Assembly: GCA_031286205.1 (NCBI GenBank)
Contig: JAITUR010000003.1
Location: forward strand, 1 to 64,000
Source: Treponema sp.
GTDB lineage: Bacteria; Spirochaetota; Spirochaetia; Treponematales; Breznakiellaceae
Direction of reading: 5' to 3'
DNA length: 64,000 nucleotides
Positions 27,884-37,185 of this stretch are shown piece by piece. How positions within the stretch are numbered: position 1 is the stretch's first letter; the number at the start of each line of letters is the position of its first letter. Under the pieces are notes generated by a model. The model was not told the DNA's origin, ran no database searches, and saw nothing but the letters and a program-made list of their open reading frames with translations. Both the position numbers and the translations under genes were made by a program.

Positions 27884-29549
27884 TAGAAAGGAGTTTATAG
27901 ACGAGGTTAAAAACCGGTTTGAATATTTGAAGAGTGAAAGGCAGAAGCGCGAAGGCGACTGGAAATCGGTACAGCAGTTTGTAGCGCCATCGATATTTGA
28001 TTGGGATAACCCTCATAACAAGTCCCCTCAAAGACCTGAAAGATACACTTCCCGACCTACAAACTACCTTAAAACATTAAGAAGCGGTATTACAGGGTAT
28101 TCGATATCGCCGAACATCGCCTGGCTGAAGCTGGGGTTTGAAAACCTTGATCTTGCAACCGCCCACGGGGCAAAGGACTGGCTTGAAGCTGTAGAGAAAG
28201 TGCTGTACGCGGAGTTTAACCGCAGTAATTTGTATCCGCAGAACTCGAAGTATATAGAGTTTGCCGCAACTTACGGCCATGCTGTAATGCTTATAGACGA
28301 GCAGCTGACCGAAAACAGACTGCGGTTTACAAACCTGAATACACAGGAAACCTTCCTTGACATAAACGAATTTGACGAAGTGGACACTGTGTTCCGGCGT
28401 TTTGTAATGTCATTAAAAAATGCTTCAACTTTATTCGGCGAAGATAAACTATCAGGCACAAGGCGGATGGACTTAAAAGACAAGAAGAAATGGAATAATG
28501 AGATTACCATACTGCACGCGGTATATAAAAGAGATGAATACAATGACGAATCCACTAAAGCAACGGATATGGAGTACGCTTCTATATTTATCGATTATGA
28601 CGGGGATCATCTGATAGAAGAATCGGGTTATAACGAATTTCCTTATGCTGTATTTATCTGGGATACGATTAACGGTACGGCATACGGTGATTCCCCTGCA
28701 ATTAATGCACTGGACGATATTGTGCAGCTAAATATGATAGACCGGGCGAAAATGCGGATTGCGCAGATGTCAGCGTTTCCCGCGTTTAATACACCTGAAT
28801 CAATGAGAGAAGAAGTAGGGGTTGTACCGAACGGACACAACTATTACAAAAACAAAGACGAGCTTATATTCCCGATTAACACGGGGCAGAACTTCCCCAT
28901 AACGCTGGAGGCGCAGAGGGATATGGAAAACCGCGTAAAGGATTGGTTTTATGTCGATTACTTCCTTGCTCTTATGAACCAGCGCCCGCAGGATTTAACC
29001 GCTACTTATGTTATGCAACTGCAGGGAGAGAAAGCGGCAGTATTGTCTGACCTGGTTGTGAACCTTAACAACGCGCTTACAAAGATAATCCAGAGGTCTT
29101 TTAACATACTTTGGCGGCAGCGGAAGATACCCCAGCCGCCTGAAGCGATAAACGGCAGCGGAGCGCAATTAAAAGTTGACTTTATAGGTCCGCTTGCGCA
29201 GGCGCAGAAGAAATTCCACGAGAGCGCAGGAATAAATCAGGGCTTGCAGTTAATTGGAGCGGTTGGACAGCTGTCGCCTGTGGCTATGGATGTTATTGAC
29301 TTTGACCAAACGCTTAAAAGCGGGCTTGACGGTATGGGCTTCCCGCAGAGCGCAATCCGCGAAGACAGGGATATAGAAGAGCTGCGTAAGGAAAGAGCGC
29401 AGCAGGAAGCGGCAATGCAGCAGCAACAACAGGCTATGGCGCAACAAGAAGCGATTATGGAAAACTACGGGCAGATGAACGAGCCTGTAAAACAAGGAAG
29501 CGCGATAGATCAGATGAACAAGGTAATGCAGGGACAGGGGGTTATGTAA
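27873..29549 (+). CDS. head-to-tail connector (portal), podovirus T7 gp8-like type
   Basis: A 558-residue portal of the Head-tail_con family. Typical stretches are the N-terminal KSERQKREGDWKSVQQFVAP, SRPTNYLKTLRSGITGYSISP, ATYGHAVMLIDE and the later MNQRPQDLTATYVMQLQGEKAAVL. This type is found in short-tailed phages and is the main reason for the podovirus call. The last 45 residues (Gln-rich, starting AAMQQQQQAMAQQEA) reappear in a small gene at 37186-37470. GGAGGGG provides the ribosome-binding site. Confidence 0.92.
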   Translation: MADDRKEFIDEVKNRFEYLKSERQKREGDWKSVQQFVAPSIFDWDNPHNKSPQRPERYTSRPTNYLKTLRSGITGYSISPNIAWLKLGFENLDLATAHGAKDWLEAVEKVLYAEFNRSNLYPQNSKYIEFAATYGHAVMLIDEQLTENRLRFTNLNTQETFLDINEFDEVDTVFRRFVMSLKNASTLFGEDKLSGTRRMDLKDKKKWNNEITILHAVYKRDEYNDESTKATDMEYASIFIDYDGDHLIEESGYNEFPYAVFIWDTINGTAYGDSPAINALDDIVQLNMIDRAKMRIAQMSAFPAFNTPESMREEVGVVPNGHNYYKNKDELIFPINTGQNFPITLEAQRDMENRVKDWFYVDYFLALMNQRPQDLTATYVMQLQGEKAAVLSDLVVNLNNALTKIIQRSFNILWRQRKIPQPPEAINGSGAQLKVDFIGPLAQAQKKFHESAGINQGLQLIGAVGQLSPVAMDVIDFDQTLKSGLDGMGFPQSAIREDRDIEELRKERAQQEAAMQQQQQAMAQQEAIMENYGQMNEPVKQGSAIDQMNKVMQGQGVM

Positions 29550-29595
29550 GTGTGAAGGTATTTAACATAAAGAAAAATTATAAAGGAGTAAGGAT

Positions 29596-29895
29596 ATGAG
29601 TGTTAAAAAAAGAGTTATTCCAAATTTTTGGAAAGACAAGAAGCTGACTGACGATGAAAAGAACGAAATGCTTGTGGAAACGGTCAGGAAGGTATTTTCC
29701 ACAGAGGACGGGAAGATTGTATTGAATATGCTTTTAAGAGACTTGTGTGTATTCGAACCCATTGCGGGGGACGGATTGAACGAAAAAGCTCTTAATGAAT
29801 ACGGCAAATTTTTTATCCGGAAACGATTGGGCTTAAGCGAAACAAAGTTGATAACCGACTTTATCGCCGATACCGCGTTTTCCGGAAGGGGGTAA
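29596..29895 (+). CDS. small protein between portal and scaffold, unknown function
   Basis: A 99-residue soluble, charged protein. AAAGGAGTAAGGAT precedes the ATG. Genes at this position in related podoviruses are usually small structural or assembly proteins. No motif was recognised, so no function is given. Confidence 0.6.
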   Translation: MSVKKRVIPNFWKDKKLTDDEKNEMLVETVRKVFSTEDGKIVLNMLLRDLCVFEPIAGDGLNEKALNEYGKFFIRKRLGLSETKLITDFIADTAFSGRG

Positions 29896-29898
29896 TAT

Positions 29899-30780
29899 AT
29901 GTTTTTTGCGAACCTGTTAAGGGGGATGCTTACAACAATGGCTGCGCCGGCGAGTACCGGTACAGGCGCACCTTCGGGCGTTTCGTCTGAAGGCGCAAGC
30001 GGATCTACGGATAACGGGACACCTGCGCCCGGTAACGCGGAAGAACAATCATTGGCAAGCGCATTTGGAGACAAAGGCAGCGCCAATACTACAGCAGGCA
30101 CGGAAGGACAGGACACCGGCGGAACAACCCAGAAAGGGGATAAAGCCGCGGGGAGTACCGAAACCGGAAGTGTGGAAACAAAGCCGCCTGCATGGTTTGA
30201 GCAGCTACCGAAAGAAATGAGGGATAACCCTGAGTTTACAGGGAAGCTTGCGAAGTACCAGAAGATCGGCGATATGGCAAAGACAATCATAGAGCTGGAA
30301 GGGAAGGTCTCAAGCCTTACATCGCAAGATGCGGAAATTCCCAAGACGGCGGCTGATTATTCCTTTGCCAAGGATAAAGAGGGCGACGGAGAGACAATCG
30401 CGCAAATTGCCCACAGGGCGAATCTTACAGCCGGACAGGCAGAAACCGTGTTTGCAAGCATTAAAGAGTTTGGGGAAGCACGGATGCAGTCTTTGGCCAA
30501 AGCGCGGGAGCGGCAAGTACTGGAAACGGATGCGGCGTTAAGAACCGAGTTTGGCTCCAAATACAAAGAAAAAATCGAGCTTCTTGTAAGGGGGCTTGAT
30601 GCCGCAGGTCCGAATGTCGGCAAACTCTTAAGACAGGCGGGGCTGGATAGCAACCCGGAAATCGTAAAAGCCTTTATTGCCTTCGGGGGGATGACGCAGG
30701 AAAGCGGATCGTCCAGGGGCAAAGGGGCTGCAGGGGATTCCTTTGTTCCGACTTCGGAAGGTGGAACCCTTTACAAATAA
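29899..30780 (+). CDS. capsid scaffolding/assembly protein
   Basis: A 293-residue protein with a low-complexity Gly/Ser/Thr/Ala-rich N-terminal half (about 15-95). It is followed by a helical, charged section (PAWFEQLPKEMRDNPEF and KYQKIGDMAKTIIELEGKV) and a C-terminal helical part. This composition and the position directly before the major capsid gene are typical of phage scaffolds. GGAAGGGGG precedes the ATG at 29899. The call rests on composition and context rather than on a catalytic motif. Confidence 0.7.
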   Translation: MFFANLLRGMLTTMAAPASTGTGAPSGVSSEGASGSTDNGTPAPGNAEEQSLASAFGDKGSANTTAGTEGQDTGGTTQKGDKAAGSTETGSVETKPPAWFEQLPKEMRDNPEFTGKLAKYQKIGDMAKTIIELEGKVSSLTSQDAEIPKTAADYSFAKDKEGDGETIAQIAHRANLTAGQAETVFASIKEFGEARMQSLAKARERQVLETDAALRTEFGSKYKEKIELLVRGLDAAGPNVGKLLRQAGLDSNPEIVKAFIAFGGMTQESGSSRGKGAAGDSFVPTSEGGTLYK

Positions 30781-30801
30781 TAATTAACAGGAGATTAATT
30801 T

Positions 30802-31761
30802 ATGGCTACATTAAATATGTCCGATCAAATGACGGCATTGGAAATCGTTAAGCGGGCGAACAATCCCGAAGCTTGGCGAATTATTGAAATTATGTCGCGC
30901 ACAAACGAGATGCTGACCGATGTACCGGCCTACGAAGCCAACAACGGAACAACCAACACGGCTTTAGTGCGTAAGATAAGCCCTTCCGGTCAAACGCGTA
31001 TTTACAACCGCGGTGTCGGCAGAACAGCCACACAGACAAAAAAGGTCGAAGACCGTATCGCAATGCTTGCGGATTATTCGCTGGTTGATGCCTCGATGGT
31101 AGAACATTCGGGGAATGTTAACGCGGCGCGAATGAGCGAAGCGCAGGCGATTATCGAAGGCATGGGGCTTACACAGTCCGAGCTTTTGATTTACGGCGAC
31201 GGCGAGCGGGATGACGAGTTTGACGGACTCATGGCAAGGCTTAACGACCCGAGCAATCCATGTTTTATTGACATGGACGGTACCGGGGACGAGCTTACAA
31301 GCCTCTTCCTTTGCGCTATCGGCAAAAACCAGTTCCATTTGATTTACCCGAAGGGATCAAACTCTGTCGGCGTAAAGCATGTGGACAAAGGTATTGAAAC
31401 CGTAAGAGACGGAAAAAACGGCGAGTACGAAGCCTACAGGAGCTATTTCGAAGCGCAGTTTGGTATAGCAGTTCCGAATCCGGAATCGGTTATCCGTATT
31501 GCGAATATCCCGAAAGACGCTACAGGCGATGACATCGTTGACAAAGTCCTGGAAGCAAAACGCAAGCTGCCCAAGGGCGCGACAACATATGCGATGTACT
31601 CGAACCAGGGGATCCTTATCAAGATTGATAAGGCAGCAAGGGACAAGGGCAATGTGGTCCATACAGCGGCAGATCCGTGGGGTAAGGAAATTACCCACAT
31701 ACGGGAAATCCGCTGCAGACAGATGGATGTAATCCTTGACACCGAATCACGGGTAGCGTAA
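30802..31761 (+). CDS. major capsid protein
   Basis: A 319-residue protein with the pattern of the GP20/GP7-like major capsid family of podoviruses: ALEIVKRANNPEAWRIIEIM, TNEMLTDVPAYEANNGTTN, SEAQAIIEGMGLTQSELLIYGD and the later HFYPKG-like HLIYPKGSNSVG. It sits between the scaffold and a Bbp16-like cement protein, the expected place. An AGGAG ribosome-binding site is present. Expected HK97-type fold. Confidence 0.85.
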   Translation: MATLNMSDQMTALEIVKRANNPEAWRIIEIMSRTNEMLTDVPAYEANNGTTNTALVRKISPSGQTRIYNRGVGRTATQTKKVEDRIAMLADYSLVDASMVEHSGNVNAARMSEAQAIIEGMGLTQSELLIYGDGERDDEFDGLMARLNDPSNPCFIDMDGTGDELTSLFLCAIGKNQFHLIYPKGSNSVGVKHVDKGIETVRDGKNGEYEAYRSYFEAQFGIAVPNPESVIRIANIPKDATGDDIVDKVLEAKRKLPKGATTYAMYSNQGILIKIDKAARDKGNVVHTAADPWGKEITHIREIRCRQMDVILDTESRVA

Positions 31762-31776
31762 GGGAGGCGTTAAAAT

Positions 31777-32163
31777 ATGACAATAAATTTTTGTTATGAC
31801 GAATTAAATAATTTCGGGAGCCTAACCGCCGCGGGGACATTCCCCAATGTTATTAACCGAGGACCGTCTGACGGAGACAATACAGGCGAGGCTTCGGTTG
31901 AACGAATGACAGTAGACCTGAAGCTGCCTGAAGGCGCTCTTGCAGGAGCAGGTCCTGTAACGCTTAGCGTACAGGGTTCCGACCAGGAAGCCGCCGATTA
32001 CGAAACTATCGTAACAAGCGGAAGCATTGCGATTGCAGACTTGAACAAAGACGGGTACGGGCTTCCCATACCCAAGACAAAGTTCAAGTATATTCGCGCG
32101 GTTATTGCGGGATCGTTTGCCGGTACGGTTCAGGCGATTATCAATTCTTACATCGGTAAGTAG
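31777..32163 (+). CDS. Bbp16-like capsid cement protein
   Basis: A 128-residue beta-rich protein resembling the Bbp16 family of Bordetella phage BPP-1, which stabilises the capsid. The conserved look includes the acidic/polar N-terminal half, LSVQGSDQEAADYETI and the end PKTKFKYIRAVIAGSFAGTV. It directly follows the major capsid gene. Confidence 0.75.
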   Translation: MTINFCYDELNNFGSLTAAGTFPNVINRGPSDGDNTGEASVERMTVDLKLPEGALAGAGPVTLSVQGSDQEAADYETIVTSGSIAIADLNKDGYGLPIPKTKFKYIRAVIAGSFAGTVQAIINSYIGK

Positions 32164-32173
32164 GGGGCTGTGA

Positions 32174-32347
32174 ATGTTTAACAAGAAAGAAGAAACAGCT
32201 GAAAAACCGAAGGTCTTTAGGTACAGGTGTAAAACAAAATGTACCTACAAAGGCAAACTGGTCCAGGAAGGGGAAATTATTTTCCTGGATAAAGAAGAAC
32301 AACTATCGCACTTTGAGCTTGTAAAAGACAAAGAAAGCGAGGAGTAA
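32174..32347 (+). CDS. 57-residue phage protein, unknown function
   Basis: Small charged ORF starting at the ATG at 32174, just after TAGGGGGCTG, and ending at 32347. Residues 15-35 contain two Cys (CKTKC) and a beta-like KLVQEGEIIFL. It resembles the small beta-rich proteins that often follow cement genes in podoviruses, but I cannot assign a family. Confidence 0.55.
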   Translation: MFNKKEETAEKPKVFRYRCKTKCTYKGKLVQEGEIIFLDKEEQLSHFELVKDKESEE

Positions 32348-32424
32348 AAGAATTGCTGCAAGGCGGGAGTACTACCGCTCTGCAGTAAACCTTAAATTTA
32401 CTATCCCTTGAGGATGGAGGAGGT

Positions 32425-32715
32425 ATGAAGATGAAAAAGATTTTCGTTTTCATGATGGTATTGGCGCTGGCGCTGGCTGTGGTATTTAATGCCGCGGCAG
32501 CAGGCGTATCGGGTGAACCTGACACTATTCAGGTAATGGATACCGCTTTAATTGAAGCAGTGTTTCCATGTGAAATAATCCTGCCGGTAGTCTTATTTGA
32601 TTCCGGTATGTTTGCAATCGATCCAGATGATGATGCTAATGGCGAAAGCACAGGTACTACGGAGGCTCTAACCCTTCGGGGAACTAGAACTGCAAGAGCA
32701 AAGAAGATTGTATAA
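32425..32715 (+). CDS. small protein with an N-terminal signal-type helix, inside the capsid operon
   Basis: A 96-residue protein preceded by a very strong GGAGGAGG site. Residues 1-26 look like a signal peptide or membrane anchor (KKIFVFMMVLALALAVV, then NAAAAG as a possible cleavage region). The rest is short and acidic, with a Thr- and Arg-rich end. An exported protein in this position is unusual. It may be an envelope-acting cargo protein or a virion protein using the helix as a membrane anchor. Confidence 0.55.
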   Translation: MKMKKIFVFMMVLALALAVVFNAAAAGVSGEPDTIQVMDTALIEAVFPCEIILPVVLFDSGMFAIDPDDDANGESTGTTEALTLRGTRTARAKKIV

Positions 32716-32729
32716 CAGCAAAGAAAACA

Positions 32730-32776
32730 GCGCCGTCGGTTTCAATTACTGCCGTTGGCAGACGGCGGCGCTTATT
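32730..32776 (+). terminator. GC-rich hairpin between two virion genes
   Basis: GCGCCGTC (32730-32737) and GACGGCGGCGC (32761-32771), with an inner hairpin GCCGT/ACGGC (32751-32766) and a weak T-run (TTATTT). Possible partial terminator or processing site. Confidence 0.35.
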
Positions 32777-32795
32777 TCCACAAAGGGAGAATACT

Positions 32796-32996
32796 ATGAG
32801 TTTGAATAATGCTTTTGGCGGAACCGGCGACAGTAATATCAAAAAGATAATCGATATTACCGAAAGGATGGACAGGATTCAAAGAGCGATAGACAAGATT
32901 CGTTACAACGACGAATTACTGGAAGCGCTTCCTGATCTGGTTGTTAAACTAAGCGCGGCAAAAGATGCGTGCATAGCGGAGTTGAAAACACTATGA
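32796..32996 (+). CDS. 66-residue helical phage protein
   Basis: Small, mainly helical, heptad-like protein (IKKIIDITERMDRIQRAIDK). AAAGGGAG precedes the ATG. The stop overlaps the start of the tail tubular gene (ATGA), indicating coupling. Possibly a small connector or adaptor, unproven. Confidence 0.6.
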   Translation: MSLNNAFGGTGDSNIKKIIDITERMDRIQRAIDKIRYNDELLEALPDLVVKLSAAKDACIAELKTL

Positions 32997-33919
32997 ATAT
33001 GAATATCGACCTTGTAAACCGTGCGTTGTATACGACAGGGCATGAGGAATTAATTTCCAAAGAAGACAGAAGCGATGAAAAGAAAAAACCTATGTACAAT
33101 TTGTGCAAGGCGTTCTACTTATCGACTTATCTTGAAGCTTTGTCTGAAGTACCCTGGGTGTCCGCGCGAAGGCGTAAGCGGCTTATGAGGGTACGCCGGC
33201 CGCGGTTCAGGTCAGGATACAGGTTTGTCTATACCCTACCCTACGACTGCGCGCGTGCTGTCGAATTGTCCGGTAAAGGCGATTACATCATAGAGGGCAG
33301 ATACCTATGCACAGACGAGAAGCGGGCGGAGCTTATGTATATTACCAACGGTAAAAGGCTGCCCAGGCTCCGTATAGCGCAGGCTCCGGCTCCGGGAGAG
33401 GAAGCGGACATTGTCTTGTCCCCCGGCGAAGTGGATGAAAGCGATATTCCCGTTGATGTGGTATTTGATCCGGGAGAGCCGGAAGAGGACGGTATAGGAA
33501 AGGAAGAATGTTTAGAATGTGGAGAGCTTTTAGACCATTGTACTTGCAAGCCGGAAGAGGACGATAACGGCATCGATACAATGGATTGGGACGAGCTGGA
33601 CGAAGCCGAAGCGGACGATTTGGACGAAGGCGATATTTACGAAGAAGACGAGCTGGACGAGGGCGATATTGTGGAAGATACAGACGAGGATTATCCGGAG
33701 TATGAGCTTCCGCAGTATGAACCAAAGTTTTACGAATATATAGAAATGTCTCTTGCCGCAAAGTTTGCCATTAAGATAACGGACAAGCCGCAGCTGTCGA
33801 GTATGCTATTCCAGAAAGCGCAGTTTATTAAAGACCAGGCTATTACCGCTTCCAAGAGTATGGCAAAGGCAAAGAAACAGCATCATGAGTGGTGGGATGA
33901 ACAAAGGAAGGGGTTTTAA
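32993..33919 (+). CDS. tail tubular protein A-like (T7 gp11 type) with an acidic insertion
   Basis: A 308-residue protein. The N-terminal region (LVNRALYTTGHEELI, FYLSTYLEALSEVPW, YRFVYTLPYDCARAVEL) and the end (FYEYIEMSLAAKFAIKITDKPQL, KDQAI) follow the T7 gp11-like adaptor that joins portal and nozzle. Between them lies an insertion of about 110 residues dominated by Asp and Glu (LDEGDIYEEDELDEGDI). It contains a small zinc-like patch CLECG/CTCK. The insertion is absent from standard family members as I know them. Its stop overlaps the next start. Confidence 0.75.
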   Translation: MNMNIDLVNRALYTTGHEELISKEDRSDEKKKPMYNLCKAFYLSTYLEALSEVPWVSARRRKRLMRVRRPRFRSGYRFVYTLPYDCARAVELSGKGDYIIEGRYLCTDEKRAELMYITNGKRLPRLRIAQAPAPGEEADIVLSPGEVDESDIPVDVVFDPGEPEEDGIGKEECLECGELLDHCTCKPEEDDNGIDTMDWDELDEAEADDLDEGDIYEEDELDEGDIVEDTDEDYPEYELPQYEPKFYEYIEMSLAAKFAIKITDKPQLSSMLFQKAQFIKDQAITASKSMAKAKKQHHEWWDEQRKGF

Positions 33920-36438
33920 TGTTAATAACAAACTTTGCAAGCGGCGAACTTTCTAAGACTCTTTTTGGTCGTATAGACTTACCCCAGTACTACAGCGGAG
34001 CTGCCAGGCTGGAAAACTTTGATGTAATTCCTACGGGCGGAATAAAGAGGCGCAGCGGAATGAAGCGCCTGCAGGAGTTGGACGCTAACGGCAGGCTGAT
34101 ACCTTTTATTGTAAACAGGGAAGAATCTTATATTTTTATATTCAGCGATGCGCAAATAGATATATACCGTGCGGGCAGCTGGGAGCAGCCGGTAAAAACC
34201 TTTACAAATGAGGATATAGAAAGCACTACCCTATACACCGAAAACGAGATATACGATATCCAATACGCGCAGAACCAAAGAATAATGGTAATAGCGCATC
34301 CCGAACACCCGCCTATTGTTATAGAGTTTACAGATGATGATATAACAATAAACACCCTGGAAATAAAAATATATATAAAACAAGAGCACGCTCCGGAGTT
34401 AGAATCCACCTTTGAACAAGAAGAGGATAAATACTATCTTGAAAAACAATATCTTATGCAGGAAGGACAATATCCAAGATGCGTTACTTTCTTTAACGGC
34501 AGGCTTGTATTTGCAGCCACTGAACGCGATACACAGAGGCTGTTTTTCAGCGCCGCTTATAATTACAATGATTTTTCTACATACAAACAATTTATTATCG
34601 AAATTAAAAATTATGTATTTGTAAGGGTGAAAATATCAAACGGATCCTGCAAAATACAACTTTATGACGATCTGGAAGCGGAGAAAATTGCCACCCCGGA
34701 TACCAAGACATACTACATAGAAACAAGATTTTTCCCCGAAGGATCAATAGTACTTATACCGCCAATGATACGGTTTGATGAGAACGGCAACAAATATATA
34801 GAAATGGAATCGGATAAACCCGCGCAGAACCTGTTAAGAAGTATGCCTGAAAATATAGAAAGAGAGCTTGACGAGAAGGTTAAAGAGTTTAACGAGCAGA
34901 ATGAGAAGCTTATTAATAAGGGAAGAGTTGCAAGCCAAAGTGTTGGACAGGAAGTTGCTGTATATGCCATTTTAATAGGAGCATCATTTTATAAATTTGG
35001 TGAAATAATGTATCATCAAAACCAGCCTACTGACAATATAAGACCGGGAACATTGTCGGAACCATACCCTTTACCGTGGAATATCGGACAAATGATTGAC
35101 GATGGCACGGCTAGAGATTATTTAATAAATGAAATAATGATAAATAGCCTTAAATATTCAAATACCACGACATCCTATAATGCTGACATAGCAAGAATTG
35201 TTGGCGACTGGATTCCAATAATCAAAAAACATAATAAATACGAACATCCTGACTTGCCGAAAAACCCTTACTACGGAACGATGCCTGAAATAAGGGCGCA
35301 AATATTAAGATTATATGCGGCAAGCGAAATATATATACCGATTTACACTATCGAACAAAAGAAAGATGAATACCCTACTCCGGATAACGGGTTTATGTTT
35401 GAGATTGCATCCGGTGTAAATGACGCTATCCGATGGCTTTCAGTAAACAGGGGTATTATAGTTGGAACGGAATTATCCGAATGGTTTATTCCGCCGGATG
35501 TACATTCTACAAATACACAAGCTGTAAAGTGTTCCAGTTACGGATGCGATTATATTCCGGGTGAAGCTATCGGAGAATCTACCTGTTTTTTCCAAACAGG
35601 GCGTAGAAGCCTTGTAGAATACTATCCCAATGAATATAACTTTTTCCGCGCCAATAATATGGCTATGCTGTCAACACAAATGCTGCATGAAAGCCCCGCT
35701 AAAGAATTCGACTATACTGCAGCCCCATTTACAAAACTATACATTACCCGCGATGACGGGCAAATGGTAACGCTTTTATATGACAGGAGTTCCGGGACTT
35801 TCGCGTGGGGGCGCATTACTACAGGGGAAGTTACAAGAGATACCATAACCCCAGAAGATATAGAAAGGGCAAAGAAAACGCATCACAGCAGAAAAAACAC
35901 TTACGAGATTTCTCCCGGTCCGTTTATAAAACCAAAAAAACTGGTGCGAATTGTCGAGGGGGAAATACAGAGCGCCGCGGTTCTTCCCGGTGAAAGCGGG
36001 TTTGACGAGGTCTTTTTAATTGTAAAGAGAAACGGCGGGTTTTACCTGGAGCTTCTGAAAGAAGACGGAGATGTTTATCTTGACAGCTGGGGGGAATATA
36101 ACGGCGACAGAACCGGCTACACGGACGACGCTATAGTCCATGAAGGGAAGATTGGGTATTCCTATACTTCGATTATTACCTCGATGCCGATACAGGCTAA
36201 TCATAAATTAAAACAGACGAATATTAAAAACCTGAATATAAGGTTCTGCGACTCTTATATGCCCTTTACAAGAGCCTTGCCGTCTGAAAATGAAAACAGC
36301 ATAAAAAGACCGGAGCCTAACAGCGATGTGGTTCAATCGTATTTTCCGGGCGGGTGGAACAAGAATTTACAGTTTGAAATAATTCATGAAAAACCGACCA
36401 GGTGTTGTATCCTGGCCGTATATGCGGAGGCGGAATAA
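33919..36438 (+). CDS. tail tubular protein B-like nozzle protein (T7 gp12 type)
   Basis: An 839-residue protein opening with ITNFASGELSKTLFGRIDLPQYYSGA and IPTGGIKRRSGMK, the usual start of phage nozzle/stabilisation proteins. Beta-rich middle repeats and the motif-like KLYITRDDGQMVTLLYDRSSG follow. It would form the tail tube end in a short-tailed virion. The extended middle (about residues 280-480) is polar and lower in similarity to my memory of the family. Confidence 0.82.
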   Translation: MLITNFASGELSKTLFGRIDLPQYYSGAARLENFDVIPTGGIKRRSGMKRLQELDANGRLIPFIVNREESYIFIFSDAQIDIYRAGSWEQPVKTFTNEDIESTTLYTENEIYDIQYAQNQRIMVIAHPEHPPIVIEFTDDDITINTLEIKIYIKQEHAPELESTFEQEEDKYYLEKQYLMQEGQYPRCVTFFNGRLVFAATERDTQRLFFSAAYNYNDFSTYKQFIIEIKNYVFVRVKISNGSCKIQLYDDLEAEKIATPDTKTYYIETRFFPEGSIVLIPPMIRFDENGNKYIEMESDKPAQNLLRSMPENIERELDEKVKEFNEQNEKLINKGRVASQSVGQEVAVYAILIGASFYKFGEIMYHQNQPTDNIRPGTLSEPYPLPWNIGQMIDDGTARDYLINEIMINSLKYSNTTTSYNADIARIVGDWIPIIKKHNKYEHPDLPKNPYYGTMPEIRAQILRLYAASEIYIPIYTIEQKKDEYPTPDNGFMFEIASGVNDAIRWLSVNRGIIVGTELSEWFIPPDVHSTNTQAVKCSSYGCDYIPGEAIGESTCFFQTGRRSLVEYYPNEYNFFRANNMAMLSTQMLHESPAKEFDYTAAPFTKLYITRDDGQMVTLLYDRSSGTFAWGRITTGEVTRDTITPEDIERAKKTHHSRKNTYEISPGPFIKPKKLVRIVEGEIQSAAVLPGESGFDEVFLIVKRNGGFYLELLKEDGDVYLDSWGEYNGDRTGYTDDAIVHEGKIGYSYTSIITSMPIQANHKLKQTNIKNLNIRFCDSYMPFTRALPSENENSIKRPEPNSDVVQSYFPGGWNKNLQFEIIHEKPTRCCILAVYAEAE

Positions 36439-37181
36439 TGTGGTGGATGTTAATAGGCGCAGGAATTGGCGCGGGATTGGGAGCAATATCGACTTATGAA
36501 AGAGAACAGCAAGAAAAAGCGGTGTTGCAGCATCAGAAAGAACAGGCATGGGCTGCGTATGTCTACGGTAAATCGCACAGCGACCAGCAGTACGCGATAA
36601 GCAAGCAAGAAGCGCATTACCAGTTGGGCGAACAAGACAGGGCGCTGCATGAGGGCATGGGGCTTTTTAACGATCAGTTTAATACAGGTCTTCTGGCGCA
36701 AGCGTTTGCGGAACAGGATGCGAGGATACAGACTTCATCGGCGACGGGTATGTCGCTTGCCGCAGAGGGCGCAAGCGGGACAAGGGGGAACGAATCCAAC
36801 GAAATGGTACGGGCTTATGCAAAACAGGGGCTTGAACAGCAGGTTGGTACGCAAAAACAACAGAACGAGCAAATTCTTAAAGGCACTATACAGGATGCGA
36901 ACCGGTCTGTGAAAGCTATTAACTACGAGAGGGATTCCTGGGATCCCGGCGGATACAGGTACAAGATGAAGCAATCGCAGGATACTTACAACCTTAATAT
37001 CGCAAATCTTGGGCAGGCAGACTTTAATAAACGCATGGAGTGGGCTACAGCAACGCCGCTTGATTATGTAACATCCGCTTTTGGCGGAGCTTCGTCGGGT
37101 ATTAATTTTGGATACAGTATGTGGGATATGAACCGGAATTATAACGGCAACCCAGAACCTTGGAAAACAATAGGAGGATAG
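36438..37181 (+). CDS. internal virion protein (T7 gp14-like ejection protein)
   Basis: A 247-residue protein. A Gly-rich N-terminal membrane-active helix (MWWMLIGAGIGAGLGAI) is followed by a long Gln-rich helical section (YEREQQEKAVLQHQKEQ, later EQQVGTQKQQNEQ). This is the typical build of small internal proteins injected to extend the tail through the envelope. The start at 36438 (after GGAGG) is preferred over the longer frame from 36402. Confidence 0.75.
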   Translation: MWWMLIGAGIGAGLGAISTYEREQQEKAVLQHQKEQAWAAYVYGKSHSDQQYAISKQEAHYQLGEQDRALHEGMGLFNDQFNTGLLAQAFAEQDARIQTSSATGMSLAAEGASGTRGNESNEMVRAYAKQGLEQQVGTQKQQNEQILKGTIQDANRSVKAINYERDSWDPGGYRYKMKQSQDTYNLNIANLGQADFNKRMEWATATPLDYVTSAFGGASSGINFGYSMWDMNRNYNGNPEPWKTIGG

Positions 37182-37185
37182 AAAT

